Positions 9,849 through 20,155 are shown, counted from the stretch's first letter. The stretch: DNA of 40,571 nucleotides from Metabacillus idriensis (GCF_009674765.1 NZ_WKKF01000020.1:1-40571); one strand, 5' to 3'. Notes: generated by a model not told the origin, from the letters alone. Made by a program: numbers and translations.

Positions 9849-10727
9849 TCAGTTTGAGGCGCTTTCTTTCAGCTCTGTTAATTCTTCTTTATTAAAATGG
9901 TATCTTTCATTGCAAAAATGACATTCCGCTTCTGCTTTGCCATCTTCTTCAATCATGCTTTGAATTTCTTCTGCCCCAAGGCTGATAATGGCATTGGCAA
10001 TTCTATCGCGGGAGCAAGGACAATGGAACGCAACAGAATGTTTATCAAGAAGCTTCACATTTTCTTTTCCCAATACTTCAAAAAGAATTTCTTCAGGAGT
10101 TAATCCTTTTTGAATTAATTTCGAGATTGGCTCAACACTGCCAAGACGTTTTTCGATCTCTGCAATAGTTGATTCATCTGTACCCGGCATTAATTGAATG
10201 ATGAATCCTCCCGCTGCAAGGATGGTATTATCCGGATTCACTAGTACGCCAACACCCACAGAAGAAGGAACCTGCTCTGAGGATACAAGGTAATAAGTAA
10301 AATCCTCGCCTAATTCACCAGATACGATCGGAACAGAACCGGTGAAATGTTCTTTCATTCCAAGATCCTTCACAATCGAAAGCATTCCTGAAGTACCTAC
10401 CGCTTTTGCAACATCAAGCTTGCCTTTTTCGTTAAGATCAAAATGAGTTTGAGGGTTTGTGACGTAGCCTCGGACTTCGCCTTTTGCATTGCTGTCTACA
10501 ACAATGACACCGATAGGCCCGCCTCCCTCAACTTTAATCGTCATTTTGTTCTCGCCTTTAAGCATAGATCCAAGCATAACCCCAGCTGTCATAGACCGGC
10601 CTAAAGCTGCTGAAGCAGTCGGCCACGTCTGGTGTCTTCTTTGTGCTTCTCCTACTGTATCTGTTGTTTTAGCTGCATATGCACGCACTTGTCCGTCAAA
10701 CGCAAGTGCCTTTACTAGATAATCCAA
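9849..10727 (-). CDS. hslO: Redox-regulated chaperone Hsp33
   Basis: A holdase chaperone switched on when oxidation releases zinc from four cysteines. The cysteines are visible near the C-terminus as HCPCSRDRI and CHFCNERY. I start it at TTG 10725-10727 (292 residues, beginning [12 protein letters not shown]), with AAGGTGAG at 10734-10741 six bases upstream. The in-frame ATG at 10764-10766 overlaps coaX and lacks a ribosome-binding site. The conserved core [21 protein letters not shown] is intact. Confidence 0.94.
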   Translation of the reverse strand: MDYLVKALAFDGQVRAYAAKTTDTVGEAQRRHQTWPTASAALGRSMTAGVMLGSMLKGENKMTIKVEGGGPIGVIVVDSNAKGEVRGYVTNPQTHFDLNEKGKLDVAKAVGTSGMLSIVKDLGMKEHFTGSVPIVSGELGEDFTYYLVSSEQVPSSVGVGVLVNPDNTILAAGGFIIQLMPGTDESTIAEIEKRLGSVEPISKLIQKGLTPEEILFEVLGKENVKLLDKHSVAFHCPCSRDRIANAIISLGAEEIQSMIEEDGKAEAECHFCNERYHFNKEELTELKESASN

Positions 10728-10746
10728 TGTAATCTCACCTTCCAAA

Positions 10747-11514
10747 TTATATGCTGTTTCTTTCATAAATTAGCTGCAGGCCCTTTAACGTCAGAAAAGG
10801 ATCGACAATTTCAATCACACTTGATTCAGATGCAATCAATGATGCCAGTCCTCCTGTAGCAATAACCTTAGGCTCTGCTTTTGCCTGTTGTTTCATTCTA
10901 TTAACAATACCTTCAACTTGTCCTACATAGCCAAATAAAATACCGGCCTGCATCGCACTTACTGTATTTTTTCCGATAATATCATCCGGTCTTGCAATTT
11001 CGATTCTCGGAAGTTTGGCAGCACGTGAATATAACGCTTCTGTCGAAATGTTAATTCCAGGGGCAATAGCTCCCCCCATATATTGTTTTTCCTCATTGAT
11101 ATAGCAATAGGTTGTGGCTGTACCAAAATCAACAATAATCAATGGTCCTCCGTATAAGTGAATGCCCGCTACTGCATTTACAATACGGTCAGCCCCAACC
11201 TCGCGCGGATTTTCATATTTTATGTTCAGACCCGTTTTAATTCCCGGTCCTACAACTAAAGGCTTTTGCTTAAAGTACTTTGAGCACATTCTCTCAAGAG
11301 AGAACATTATTGGAGGAACAACGGACGAAATAATAATGCCTTTTATGTCGGAAAGATGTATGCCTTCATGCTCAAATAATGATTTGATCAGCATGCCAAA
11401 TTCATCTTCCGTTTTGTTTCTTGTCGTTTCAATACGCCAGTGATGTTTTAATTCATCACTTTCAAAAACGCCTAAAACCGTATTTGTATTCCCTACATCC
11501 AATACTAAAAACAT
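10747..11514 (-). CDS. coaX: Type III pantothenate kinase
   Basis: Phosphorylates pantothenate in the first step of CoA synthesis; type III enzymes are insensitive to CoA feedback. The 255-residue ASKHA-fold protein has the phosphate loop [14 protein letters not shown] at the start, KTEDEFGM, the [10 protein letters not shown] segment and [11 protein letters not shown] (phosphate 2). I use ATG 11512-11514, since the in-frame GTG codons upstream fall in the AAAGTGGTGAT ribosome-binding site. It is followed 19 bases later by hslO and preceded by a terminator after ftsH. Confidence 0.95.
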   Translation of the reverse strand: MFLVLDVGNTNTVLGVFESDELKHHWRIETTRNKTEDEFGMLIKSLFEHEGIHLSDIKGIIISSVVPPIMFSLERMCSKYFKQKPLVVGPGIKTGLNIKYENPREVGADRIVNAVAGIHLYGGPLIIVDFGTATTYCYINEEKQYMGGAIAPGINISTEALYSRAAKLPRIEIARPDDIIGKNTVSAMQAGILFGYVGQVEGIVNRMKQQAKAEPKVIATGGLASLIASESSVIEIVDPFLTLKGLQLIYERNSI

Positions 11515-11680
11515 ATGTATCACCACTTTGTCTAGTTTCTTTTACCAACCCAATGTTCATTCTTTTCAATCATATCATATGAGTTAAGGATTCGAATCGG
11601 TTAAAAATAAGAACTGAATCCATTTTTATTCTACGAAATACACAACATCTCCATTTTATTCTTTTTAGAAGATGAAATGC

Positions 11681-11721
11681 AAAAAGAAAGAACCGCAAGC
11701 TCATAATGAACATGCGGTTCT
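11681..11721 (-). terminator. Rho-independent terminator of ftsH
   Basis: The transcript has AGAACCGCA, a 15-base loop and TGCGGTTCT followed by TTCTTTTT. It lies just after the ftsH stop and ends the tilS-hprT-ftsH transcript. The remaining 166 bp up to coaX hold no promoter I can defend. Confidence 0.88.
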
Positions 11722-11733
11722 GTATCAGATCAC

Positions 11734-13668
11734 TTAATCTTCTTTGCGATCTTCATGTATTTCAGACGTTTGTTCTTCATCCTTTTTCGGGAGGATGTTT
11801 ACTTTCACATCTTCTTGTTTTTTATCAAGACCTGCAGCCGGACGTTCCGGCAATGTGCCATGATCCACAAGATGTTTAATTTGTTCTGCATCAAGTGTTT
11901 CAATTTCAAGCAGTGTTTGAGCAATCAGCTCTAATTTATCACGATTCTCAGTAAGAATCTTCTTAGCACGCTCATAGCTTTCTTTAATGAAGCGCTGCAC
12001 TTCCATATCAATTTCATGTGCAATGGCATCACTGTAGTTCTGCTCACTGTTAAAGTCGCGACCTAAGAACACTTGTCCTTGAGATTGGCCAAATTGCAAT
12101 GGTCCAAGCTTATCACTCATACCAAACTCCGTAACCATGCGGCGGGCAATGCCTGTCGCACGCTGGAAGTCATTGGATGCTCCTGTGCTGACTTCGCCGA
12201 ATACGATGTCCTCAGCTACACGGCCTCCAAGCAGTCCGGTAATTTTATCAAGAAGCTCAGGCTTCGTCATAAAGTAACGATCCTCTTTCGGAAGCATAAC
12301 TGCGTACCCGCCGGCTTGACCGCGCGGAACGATTGTTACTTTGTGCACCATATCAGCCTCATCAAGTATCACTCCAATAATTGTATGCCCTGCTTCATGG
12401 TAGGCAACAATTTTGCGTTCTTTTTGAGAAATAACACGGCTCTTCTTCGCAGGACCAGCAATTACACGGTCTGTTGCTTCATCGATATCAGTCATATCGA
12501 CCTTTTTCTTATCACGGCGGGCAGCAACAAGTGCAGCCTCATTCAGCAAGTTTTCAAGATCTGCTCCTGAAAATCCAGGTGTACGAGCAGCGATTGATTT
12601 TAAGTTAACAGAATCATCTAAAGGCTTATTGCGGGCATGTACTTCGAGCACTGCCTCACGGCCTTTAAGATCAGGACGGTCAACCGTAATCTGACGGTCA
12701 AAACGGCCTGGACGCAATAATGCAGGGTCAAGAATGTCAGGGCGGTTTGTAGCAGCAATCATGATGATTCCTTCATTTCCGCCGAATCCGTCCATCTCAA
12801 CCAGCAATTGGTTAAGTGTCTGCTCACGCTCATCGTGGCCTCCGCCGAGACCCGCGCCGCGCTGACGGCCGACTGCATCAATTTCATCAATAAAGATAAT
12901 ACACGGTGCATTCTTTTTCGCATTCTCAAACAAATCACGAACACGTGAAGCCCCTACACCGACAAACATTTCAACGAAATCAGATCCGCTTATAGAGAAG
13001 AATGGCACGCCAGCTTCTCCGGCAGCAGCACGAGCAAGAAGCGTTTTACCTGTTCCAGGAGGTCCTACAAGAAGAACACCTTTAGGAATACGTGCACCAA
13101 GCTCTGCGAATTTACGCGGATCCTTCAGGAATTCCACGACTTCTACAAGCTCCTGCTTCTCTTCATCTGCACCTGCAACGTCTTTAAATCTGACCTTTTT
13201 CTTTTCTTCGGTGTAAAGCTTGGCTTTGCTTTTTCCAAAGTTCATGACACGGCTGCCGCCGCCCTGAGCCTGGTTGAGCAAGAAGAAGAAAAGAATGAAG
13301 ATAATGACAAAAGGAATGATGGATGTAAAGAATGTTACCCATCCGCTGGTTTCTTCTGCAGGAACGAACTTAACATTCGTTTTCCCCTGAGCAGCAGCAT
13401 CCACACGGTCTAATGCTTTGTCGCTTAATACATGAGTTACAAATAACTCATCTTCTTTATAATCAGTTAACTTACCTTTTACTTCATATACCCCGCGCAG
13501 CGGCTGAATCGTTATTTCTTCAACATCCCCAGCCTCAAGTTCGGAAATGAATTTGCTGTAAGTTAATGGTTCAGTTTTTGTATTGTTTCCTTGGAAAAAA
13601 CTGACGACTCCAATTACCACTAAAAAGATTAATAAATAAAATATGGTATTACGGAAGATCCGATTCAT
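11734..13668 (-). CDS. ftsH: ATP-dependent zinc metalloprotease FtsH
   Basis: Membrane-bound AAA protease that degrades misfolded membrane proteins and regulators, including ones affecting sporulation in B. subtilis. The 644-residue protein has TM helices at about 8-25 and 112-131, an extracytoplasmic loop between them, Walker A GPPGTGKT (202-209), Walker [10 protein letters not shown] (~257-265) and the second region of homology [18 protein letters not shown]. The zinc site is HEAGH (424-428), with the third-ligand Asp near 500. AGGAGGTAAGG precedes the ATG. A weak promoter (TTGTAT at 13730-13735, TACTAT at 13706-13711, 18-bp spacer) is possible. Confidence 0.98.
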   Translation of the reverse strand: MNRIFRNTIFYLLIFLVVIGVVSFFQGNNTKTEPLTYSKFISELEAGDVEEITIQPLRGVYEVKGKLTDYKEDELFVTHVLSDKALDRVDAAAQGKTNVKFVPAEETSGWVTFFTSIIPFVIIFILFFFLLNQAQGGGSRVMNFGKSKAKLYTEEKKKVRFKDVAGADEEKQELVEVVEFLKDPRKFAELGARIPKGVLLVGPPGTGKTLLARAAAGEAGVPFFSISGSDFVEMFVGVGASRVRDLFENAKKNAPCIIFIDEIDAVGRQRGAGLGGGHDEREQTLNQLLVEMDGFGGNEGIIMIAATNRPDILDPALLRPGRFDRQITVDRPDLKGREAVLEVHARNKPLDDSVNLKSIAARTPGFSGADLENLLNEAALVAARRDKKKVDMTDIDEATDRVIAGPAKKSRVISQKERKIVAYHEAGHTIIGVILDEADMVHKVTIVPRGQAGGYAVMLPKEDRYFMTKPELLDKITGLLGGRVAEDIVFGEVSTGASNDFQRATGIARRMVTEFGMSDKLGPLQFGQSQGQVFLGRDFNSEQNYSDAIAHEIDMEVQRFIKESYERAKKILTENRDKLELIAQTLLEIETLDAEQIKHLVDHGTLPERPAAGLDKKQEDVKVNILPKKDEEQTSEIHEDRKED

Positions 13669-13771
13669 TCCTTACCTCCTCCCACAGTAAACACAACTAT
13701 TTTAAATAGTATCATAGAAAATCATGGCAATACAACTAATTAGCCATTTGTGTACTTGACAAAATCCAGTG

Positions 13772-14314
13772 TCATTTATTTTGATAAATTTCAGGCTTCA
13801 GTACGCCGATGTACGGAAGATTGCGGTAGCGTTCAATGTAATCCAAGCCATAGCCGACTACAAATGCATCCGGCACTTCAAAGCCTACATAATCCGCCTG
13901 GATATCAGCTTTGCGTCCAGTCGGTTTATCAAGCAGCGTCACAATGCTGATTGTTTTTGCTTTGCGGTAACGGAAAAGCTCAACTAAGTAGCTTAAAGTC
14001 AGTCCGCTGTCGATGATATCTTCGATGATCAAAATGTCTCTGCCTTCAACTGAAGTATCCAAATCCTTAAGGATTTTAACTTCTCCGGAAGAGACTGTAG
14101 ATGTACCATAACTCGAAACATCCATGAAGTCCATTTCCAAGTATGTATCAATGTTCTTCAGCAAGTCAGCCATAAAAGGCATAGCACCTTTTAAAACACC
14201 GATTGCAAGCGGAAAACGGTCTTTGTATTCTTCCGTCAGCACTTTGCCCAATTCTTTTACTTTGACACTGATCTCTTCTTCTGTGATTAATACTTTTTCG
14301 ATATCCTGCTTCAT
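13772..14314 (-). CDS. hprT: Hypoxanthine-guanine phosphoribosyltransferase
   Basis: Salvages hypoxanthine and guanine with PRPP to IMP and GMP. The 180-residue protein has the PRPP loop [14 protein letters not shown] (94-107), the flexible-loop Ser-Tyr segment [14 protein letters not shown] and the purine-contact region [27 protein letters not shown] precedes the ATG. It follows tilS by 21 bases; tilS-hprT-ftsH adjacency is conserved in Bacillus. Confidence 0.96.
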   Translation of the reverse strand: MKQDIEKVLITEEEISVKVKELGKVLTEEYKDRFPLAIGVLKGAMPFMADLLKNIDTYLEMDFMDVSSYGTSTVSSGEVKILKDLDTSVEGRDILIIEDIIDSGLTLSYLVELFRYRKAKTISIVTLLDKPTGRKADIQADYVGFEVPDAFVVGYGLDYIERYRNLPYIGVLKPEIYQNK

Positions 14315-14335
14315 TACAAGTTGCCCCCTACAAAA

Positions 14336-15721
14336 TCATTGCTCTTTATATTCCAGTACAACACAATCACCCTCGGTTAACCCGTATTCTTCAAAGGAAG
14401 ATTTCTTTAGGCCGGGAAGCCAGAGGATATTACCGCTGCCATCTTCTAAAACAGGCCAGCTGTTTCTCTTATTGATCGGTACTTTAGCATCAATAAATAT
14501 ATCTTTTACTTTTTTCGTACCGTTCATGCCTTTCAGTTTGATTTTATCACCCTGCCTTCTTGTGCGGATAAGCAAGGGCTTGTTCAAAGAAGAATATGGC
14601 ATGACGAACACATGGTTCCCTGACAGATCATCAGGACTCCTGTCCGAAATTTCACAAGTTATGATATACCCGTTTGGGAGGGCTGTGCGTGAAGGTATCT
14701 GCACCTGCATCTCATATGACTGGTCTGTGTTTTGTTCAAAAGTAAACAAACACGTTTTATAGGATTTGATTACTTTTAGACCGTCTGGGTAATCAAGTGA
14801 ACCGGAAGGATGTTTTTGCGAGAGTAAGGACTGAAGACTCTCTATATGTATAGAAGAAAGGGAAGATGGAATATCTTCGTAAAGATAGTTTAATATTAGT
14901 TGAATACCTCTTCTTTGTAAAGGCATAGGCAGGGTTTTAAACATTTCAATATTCAGTTCGATTTCGTTCTTTTCTTTCCTTTTCAATACTGTATTCAATT
15001 TTTCTATCGTTAATTCCTGTAAGAACTGCTCATCTTCTCTAAATGTTCTGCTGAAAAACTGAAATCTCTCATGAACCTTAGGGTTTTCTTCCTTAAGAAA
15101 CGGCAAAACATGTTTGCGGAAGCGATTTCTTGTATAGTCCTGCTTCTCGTTGCTTGGATCAAAACGCGGAGACAGCCCGTGTTCATGACAGTACGCAAGA
15201 ATTTGATCTTTTGTAAAGGATAAGAACGGACGAATGATTTTCCCCGTGTTAAACTCACGCATTTCAGGAATTCCTGCAATTGAAGCACCAAGGCCTCCTC
15301 TTGTCATTCTCATCAAAATGGTTTCAACCTGATCATCGCCATGATGCCCTAATGCCAGAAACGCTCCATTATGTTTCTCCATTACCTTGCTGTAGAAAGA
15401 GTAGCGGCACTCTCTGGCTGCATTCTGAGCACTCATTTCCGGGTGCTTGCGGGCGAAATCAAGAACGTTCAGCTGAACAGCTTCACATAGAATTCCATTT
15501 GAACGGCAATAGCGCTTAACAAATTCCATTTCTTCTTCTGATTCTGAACCTCTAAACATATGATCCACATGAGCAGCAATGATTGAAAGACGCAAAGATT
15601 GCTGAAACCTCATAAATAGATGAAGAAGGGCGAGCGAATCAGGACCGCCTGAAACCCCAATTACAACGGTGGCATCTTTTATATCGTTTACATTAAGAAA
15701 AGTCCGGAAACGTTCTAGCAT
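14336..15721 (-). CDS. tilS: tRNA(Ile)-lysidine synthase
   Basis: Modifies C34 of the CAU-anticodon tRNA-Ile to lysidine so that it reads AUA. The 461-residue protein has the N-type ATP-pyrophosphatase motif SGGPDS (24-29) and ALGHHGDDQVETILMRMTRG (~120-140). A TilS-specific helical substrate-binding region and a C-terminal domain follow (about residues 380-455). AGAGG is spaced correctly before ATG 15719-15721. No defined terminator or promoter is visible in the 142 bp between it and yabT. Confidence 0.95.
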   Translation of the reverse strand: MLERFRTFLNVNDIKDATVVIGVSGGPDSLALLHLFMRFQQSLRLSIIAAHVDHMFRGSESEEEMEFVKRYCRSNGILCEAVQLNVLDFARKHPEMSAQNAARECRYSFYSKVMEKHNGAFLALGHHGDDQVETILMRMTRGGLGASIAGIPEMREFNTGKIIRPFLSFTKDQILAYCHEHGLSPRFDPSNEKQDYTRNRFRKHVLPFLKEENPKVHERFQFFSRTFREDEQFLQELTIEKLNTVLKRKEKNEIELNIEMFKTLPMPLQRRGIQLILNYLYEDIPSSLSSIHIESLQSLLSQKHPSGSLDYPDGLKVIKSYKTCLFTFEQNTDQSYEMQVQIPSRTALPNGYIITCEISDRSPDDLSGNHVFVMPYSSLNKPLLIRTRRQGDKIKLKGMNGTKKVKDIFIDAKVPINKRNSWPVLEDGSGNILWLPGLKKSSFEEYGLTEGDCVVLEYKEQ

Positions 15722-15863
15722 GGCATTCCTCTTTTATAGCTGAATTTAATAAGTTCTTCCTAAAACCCATCCTGTCTGAGAACGGTACATTCTAACATTC
15801 ATACTATCACGCATACTTTGGCGTCTGCAAAAAAGAAGTCCCCCGTTCACACATTTATCAAAT

Positions 15864-16850
15864 TTACATGAGATAGTGATATACGTAGAACGAATAGATA
15901 ATACATAAGGCGGCAATAATCAGCATCGTTTCTGCCCATCCGCTTACTCTGCTCTTCTTTTTAACCTGCACACGCGTAGTTTTCTGTTGCTGATTCTGAG
16001 CGGGCTGTTTGACTGAAGCAGGAGGCTTTCTGCTCGGTTTTGGATAAAGAGACTGCAGAAAATCCTGTTTCATTTCAGAAGCATATTTGTATTTTCCCAA
16101 GATGGCATTTTTTAAAACGGCAGAATGCTGGCGCAGATATGGATTTGACTGAATAACAGCATCCAGCTGACTATATCCGTCTCCCTGCTTTTTAAACCGT
16201 TTAGGGTATACAGAATTAATTACGATCATAGCAGCTGCAAACAGATCATACTCAGGATCCGCCTTACGGGTCCCAAGTCCCCAGTACCCTCTGTCAAAAA
16301 AATCGGTGAACTCTTTTATCGATCTTCCCTGAAGCGTTGTTCCTCCAACATCTATAAACCTTAGCCGAACAGGCCTGTCAGCAACAATCAGATTCTCCGG
16401 CTTCAAGTCGCCGAAAACCCATCCTGCCTGATGAAGCTCCTGCAGATTGGAGAGGAGCTGAATCGTTAAAACACCAATCCACTCATGTCCATTGTTCCCG
16501 ATAAAATCAAGATATTGCTTTCCTTTAATATACTCCATAACATAAAAAGGAACTTGTGTTCGAGTCCGGGGATTCATCCAATCATCTACATCAATTAAAG
16601 CAGGCCCAAGGGAATTCCCCTGGACCTTTGAAAAGTGTTTAAGGACATTCACTTCAGAAGTAATGGACATGCTGTTCTCACTGACTTTGAGAGCTGAAAG
16701 TCCATTTTTTCCCTCTGCTAAATAGACAATCCCTGTAGCACCCTGACCAAGAGCTTTCACAATCCGGTATTGCTGATGATGCCATTTTCCCTTGATAATG
16801 GTGCCTGGTGCCGCTTTACATGTTTGATTCATTGAAGTATTGTTCATCAT
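15864..16850 (-). CDS. yabT: Membrane-anchored Hanks-type Ser/Thr kinase (YabT-like)
   Basis: B. subtilis YabT is a forespore kinase activated by DNA. This 328-residue protein has a Gly-rich loop (LGQGATGIVYLA, ~34-45), the ATP Lys in ALKVS, and catalytic GDLKPENLIV preceded by WVF, so the usual HRD is FGD. The metal motif is DVG rather than DFG. A Lys/Arg-rich linker follows (about 270-300), then one C-terminal TM helix (~306-325) with no external domain. It overlaps yabS by 35 bases and has AAGGAG upstream. The absent HRD arginine suggests it does not need classic activation-loop phosphorylation. Confidence 0.92.
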   Translation of the reverse strand: MMNNTSMNQTCKAAPGTIIKGKWHHQQYRIVKALGQGATGIVYLAEGKNGLSALKVSENSMSITSEVNVLKHFSKVQGNSLGPALIDVDDWMNPRTRTQVPFYVMEYIKGKQYLDFIGNNGHEWIGVLTIQLLSNLQELHQAGWVFGDLKPENLIVADRPVRLRFIDVGGTTLQGRSIKEFTDFFDRGYWGLGTRKADPEYDLFAAAMIVINSVYPKRFKKQGDGYSQLDAVIQSNPYLRQHSAVLKNAILGKYKYASEMKQDFLQSLYPKPSRKPPASVKQPAQNQQQKTTRVQVKKKSRVSGWAETMLIIAALCIIYSFYVYHYLM

Positions 16851-17553
16851 CTGAGAGCAAACTCCTTAAAGAACGCTTTTTCTTAAATGAGTGGATGCCG
16901 TCACGAATAGCCGGGCCGGTCGGTGTAATGCCGCCTGTTGTAAGTTTAGGAAAAATAGCGGATAGAGATTCAAGTTTCGGTGTCCATTCTAAAATGGTTT
17001 CAACCTCTTCCTTTTTCCCAGGAAATACTGACACGGAAAATTGATTTTCCCCTATTCTCGAATTTAGACTGATGGATAAATCCAAAAGTGATTCTTTTAC
17101 AGTTGGCAGCTTTGGCTTCATGCTTCCGCTCATATCTACTAAAATTAAAATCTCCATGCCGATCGTTTCGCCAAGCTCATCGACTACTTCCATCACCTCT
17201 CCCCGTTTTTCAGGAGAAAGCTCCTCCATCGTCACTTTCTTCCCGAGGATTTGCTGAAGTTCAGAATTGACCACCCCTTGCAGAGTTTGAGTCATCGCTT
17301 GCCTTGTCACCATTTGCACCGTTTGAGAAAGCTGATGGGCATAGACAATCTGGCTTACGCCTCCGCCAGACATAGCAATTCCTTCAATCTCATCGATTGC
17401 TTCCTGATCAATTACATTTTCTTCTACAATTCCGATCACGTTCACTGAAATTCCTTGTTCTTTCGCAAGAGCTGCCATCGCTATTGGATCTTCGCCATGA
17501 TTTGAGCAGCCGTCTGTTATAAGCAGAATTTGTTTTAACTTCCCTTTATTCAT
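16816..17553 (-). CDS. yabS: von Willebrand factor A domain protein (YabS-like)
   Basis: A 245-residue protein with vWA motifs in an unusual order. The N-terminal part (ILLITDGCSN, then ISVNVIGIVEE) looks like the second half of a vWA fold. The C-terminal part carries the MIDAS start ILVDMSGSM (~137-145), FSVSVFPGK and the MIDAS threonine region TTGGITPTGPAI. AGGAGGGGC precedes ATG. It overlaps yabT and shares its likely forespore promoter. Function is unknown; the metal-binding fold suggests a protein-interaction role with the neighbouring kinase or phosphatase. Confidence 0.88.
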   Translation of the reverse strand: MNKGKLKQILLITDGCSNHGEDPIAMAALAKEQGISVNVIGIVEENVIDQEAIDEIEGIAMSGGGVSQIVYAHQLSQTVQMVTRQAMTQTLQGVVNSELQQILGKKVTMEELSPEKRGEVMEVVDELGETIGMEILILVDMSGSMKPKLPTVKESLLDLSISLNSRIGENQFSVSVFPGKKEEVETILEWTPKLESLSAIFPKLTTGGITPTGPAIRDGIHSFKKKRSLRSLLSDDEQYFNESNM

Positions 17554-17613
17554 TTTAATTTAGCCCCTCCTAATATCCTCATCCTCTTATCACCAAGGAA
17601 ATAATGTACTACC

Positions 17614-17642
17614 ATCCTCGCCAGGAAATAAGAGTTTTATAC
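17614..17642 (-). promoter_or_regulatory. Probable sigma-F (forespore) promoter of yabS-yabT
   Basis: GTATA (17638-17642) and GGCGAGGAT (17614-17622) are separated by 15 bp, close to the sigma-F consensus GYWTA-N15-GGnrAnAnT. It lies about 60 bp upstream of the yabS start. B. subtilis YabT is a forespore protein, which fits. Confidence 0.5.
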
Positions 17643-17674
17643 TTTAGAAGGGACTTGTTTAAAGGGTGCTTCTT

Positions 17675-20155
17675 CTACATCACATTCTGTTTTTTATAGT
17701 GCTTGGACGTCGGTATAGAAGCCCATTTAGGAGTATTATGATCGATCTTGGCTACAACCACTGTCATATCATCCTCAATCTTGCCTGCTCTTGTCCGGAT
17801 AACCTCCTCCATAATTAAATCTGCAACCTCCTGCGGGTCCATCGTCTCTAACTCTTTAATCTTTCTCTTCATCCATAAATCATGATTCTCCACATGCTTT
17901 GGCCCTTCAAAGATGCCGTCGCTCATCATAATCAGAAGGTCTCCAGCCTTCAGCTGCTCCCCAACCACATCGACATCAAATTCATCGATTATTCCCATCG
18001 GCAGATTGCTCGCTTGAATTTTCATAATTGTATCGCCGCGTTTAATGAAGCTTGGAGTCGATCCAATCTTTAAAAACTTGCAGGTTGCATCCTGCAGATC
18101 CACAATAGCCAGATCAAGCGTTGAAAAGATTTCATCTGTGGTTCTCAAAGATAAAATGGAATTTATTGTCTTGATTGCCACTTTTTCCTCAATTCCGGAC
18201 TGCAAAATCTTTTGGAGCAGCTTGATCGTCTCATTACTCTCGAAGTGGGCCCTCACCCCATTCCCCATTCCGTCGCTGATCGCAATTGCATACTTTCCAA
18301 AGCCAAGTTCAATCGTTGAATAACTGTCTCCTGAAACAAGACCTCCTCCTTTTGCGGCATGAGCTACACCGGAATCAACTCTATATGTTCTCGAAGAACC
18401 AAAGGACACGTGACAGTATCCGTTCGGATAGCTCGAGCATTCTTCATGTTTGACGATCACTGACTCTTCCAGAATATCAGAGAGCATTGGTGCGATAATC
18501 TTCTCGCACTCACCGTGTCCATTGCAAAATGGAATGCTCATCTCGATATCAACGTTCCCCTGTTCCAGGCTGTAAATATCCACATGGCCGATTTCAATCC
18601 CAAAGCTTTGGAGCGCCTCAAGGATTTGTTCCTCCTGAACAAAATGGTTTTCCCTCTCCCGTTTTATTTCCTTAGCAAAATCCTCCATGACCTGCGAAAC
18701 GCCCATCAGCTGTTCCGCTACAAGCCTTCTGCTCTCCTGCACCTGCTCTTTTAACTTTTCATTCGCGTCATAATAGTTGATTTCCTGATCAATAGCCTCC
18801 TCTACTTTCTTTGGTTTTGAACAATATCTCTCAAATTCCTTTTTTAATTTCCGATTGCTATGATACGTATTCTGTTTGCTTTCATGCATAATTGTCTTCA
18901 TAAAATCATAGGTTGTATCAAAGTTCTGCACCCAGCACCTTTCTTTTTTGAAACAGGTCTGGCAGGTTTTTTCTGTTATCGTGCTTAAAAACAAGTCGGT
19001 CCCCCTTTGATCTTCTGACTCTTCACTTTTCTCATAGAATGTGACAAAGCTCTCTGAAAGGGCATGGAATACTTGAGAGAATTGATCTACCCGATGCGCT
19101 GTTACATCCCTGATTTTTCTTACATACTGCTGCTGTTCCTGTGTATGTTCGTTTGTTCCTGGAATATGCTTGGCTAATTTATTTGTAATTGCCTTTGGTG
19201 TTAATAGAAATAACCCAATGGCAATGAGTGATTCTGATAAGTTTATCATCAGGTCGTTTGACCCTTCACCGTAAAGTGAAATCAGCAGAGAGCCGATTAA
19301 CAGACCAATGGCCGCCCCAAACTTCTGCCCTTCTTTTAAGAGCCCTCCAAGCAGGCCTGAGAAGGCAAGGAGACTCATTTGATAGAGATTGCCGACATTG
19401 GCAAGACTCAGGATTAAACCGGTTACAACACCAACTGTACACCCAATGCTGGATCCTCCAATAAAAGCAAACAGAAGGACAATATATCTCGATAGAATAT
19501 GTTCTGCCTGCAGCTCCTGGTAAGTAACTCCGACAAAACCGGTCAGCACGGAAGCAAGCAGAATCATAATGCAGATGATTTCTTCTATTTTAAGAGACTG
19601 CTTGTACTTTCTGGCAGATATAAGAGGCAGGCTCTGCATAAAGATAAGTGTCAGGATAAACGCAAGTCCTGACTCAACCCCTGCCATCATATAATCGTAC
19701 AGCGTGAGCGAGCCCTGCAAATAGAAGTAACCGATTCTAGTCAACATCATCGAGATGAAAACAACAAACGGCAATGCTTTCATTTTATCTTTATAGAATA
19801 GAGAGATTACTTTTTTCATGATCAGAAAGATAAGAATAGAGGCTGTAACAAATAGGGAGGTCTGCCACGATATGGTGACAGCTCCTGAGATCAGAGCAAG
19901 CGAGGAGAATAGCGCTTTATCTTTTTTCATTAAAAGAACAGCGCCAAAGAACGGCAGTGCAAATGGAAGTACTTCCGTTAGAATAAGCGCCCTTCCCAGC
20001 AGAAAGCCGATCAGCACATAAAGAAGACCTTTATGCAAAAAGAGCAGCTGCAATCTTGTTCCCAAACGATGAACAGAACGATTAAACCATTGATGCGTCC
20101 TCTCAAGATTCACTTCCGTCATGGGCTCGATAACCCTTCTTTCTACCTTTTCCAT
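17675..20155 (-). CDS. spoIIE: Stage II sporulation phosphatase SpoIIE
   Basis: Dephosphorylates SpoIIAA to activate sigma-F in the forespore and works with FtsZ at the polar septum. I start at ATG 20153-20155 (826 residues, beginning MEKVERRVIEPM) with GTGGGGGA upstream. The longer in-frame ATG would start inside the promoter region. There are about ten N-terminal TM helices (~50-330), a cytoplasmic coiled regulatory region with Cys residues (CQTCFKKERCW), and a C-terminal PP2C domain with metal-binding Asp in SGDSYSTIE and ISDGMGNG, and MMSDGIFEGP. It precedes yabS-yabT in the direction of transcription. Confidence 0.97.
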   Translation of the reverse strand: MEKVERRVIEPMTEVNLERTHQWFNRSVHRLGTRLQLLFLHKGLLYVLIGFLLGRALILTEVLPFALPFFGAVLLMKKDKALFSSLALISGAVTISWQTSLFVTASILIFLIMKKVISLFYKDKMKALPFVVFISMMLTRIGYFYLQGSLTLYDYMMAGVESGLAFILTLIFMQSLPLISARKYKQSLKIEEIICIMILLASVLTGFVGVTYQELQAEHILSRYIVLLFAFIGGSSIGCTVGVVTGLILSLANVGNLYQMSLLAFSGLLGGLLKEGQKFGAAIGLLIGSLLISLYGEGSNDLMINLSESLIAIGLFLLTPKAITNKLAKHIPGTNEHTQEQQQYVRKIRDVTAHRVDQFSQVFHALSESFVTFYEKSEESEDQRGTDLFLSTITEKTCQTCFKKERCWVQNFDTTYDFMKTIMHESKQNTYHSNRKLKKEFERYCSKPKKVEEAIDQEINYYDANEKLKEQVQESRRLVAEQLMGVSQVMEDFAKEIKRERENHFVQEEQILEALQSFGIEIGHVDIYSLEQGNVDIEMSIPFCNGHGECEKIIAPMLSDILEESVIVKHEECSSYPNGYCHVSFGSSRTYRVDSGVAHAAKGGGLVSGDSYSTIELGFGKYAIAISDGMGNGVRAHFESNETIKLLQKILQSGIEEKVAIKTINSILSLRTTDEIFSTLDLAIVDLQDATCKFLKIGSTPSFIKRGDTIMKIQASNLPMGIIDEFDVDVVGEQLKAGDLLIMMSDGIFEGPKHVENHDLWMKRKIKELETMDPQEVADLIMEEVIRTRAGKIEDDMTVVVAKIDHNTPKWASIPTSKHYKKQNVM

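Noticed and set aside
9440-9895. 151-codon plus-strand frame with hydrophobic, Ser-rich product
   Set aside because: It is the antisense of yacD and the end of hslO; the Ser/Leu-rich composition is typical of reverse-strand shadows.
12073-12570. 165-codon open frame on the plus strand within ftsH
   Set aside because: Fully inside the conserved AAA/protease coding region on the other strand; explained by ftsH codon use.
14124-14762. 212-codon open frame on the plus strand across hprT and tilS
   Set aside because: It is antisense to two well-supported genes, has no family resemblance and no convincing ribosome-binding site.
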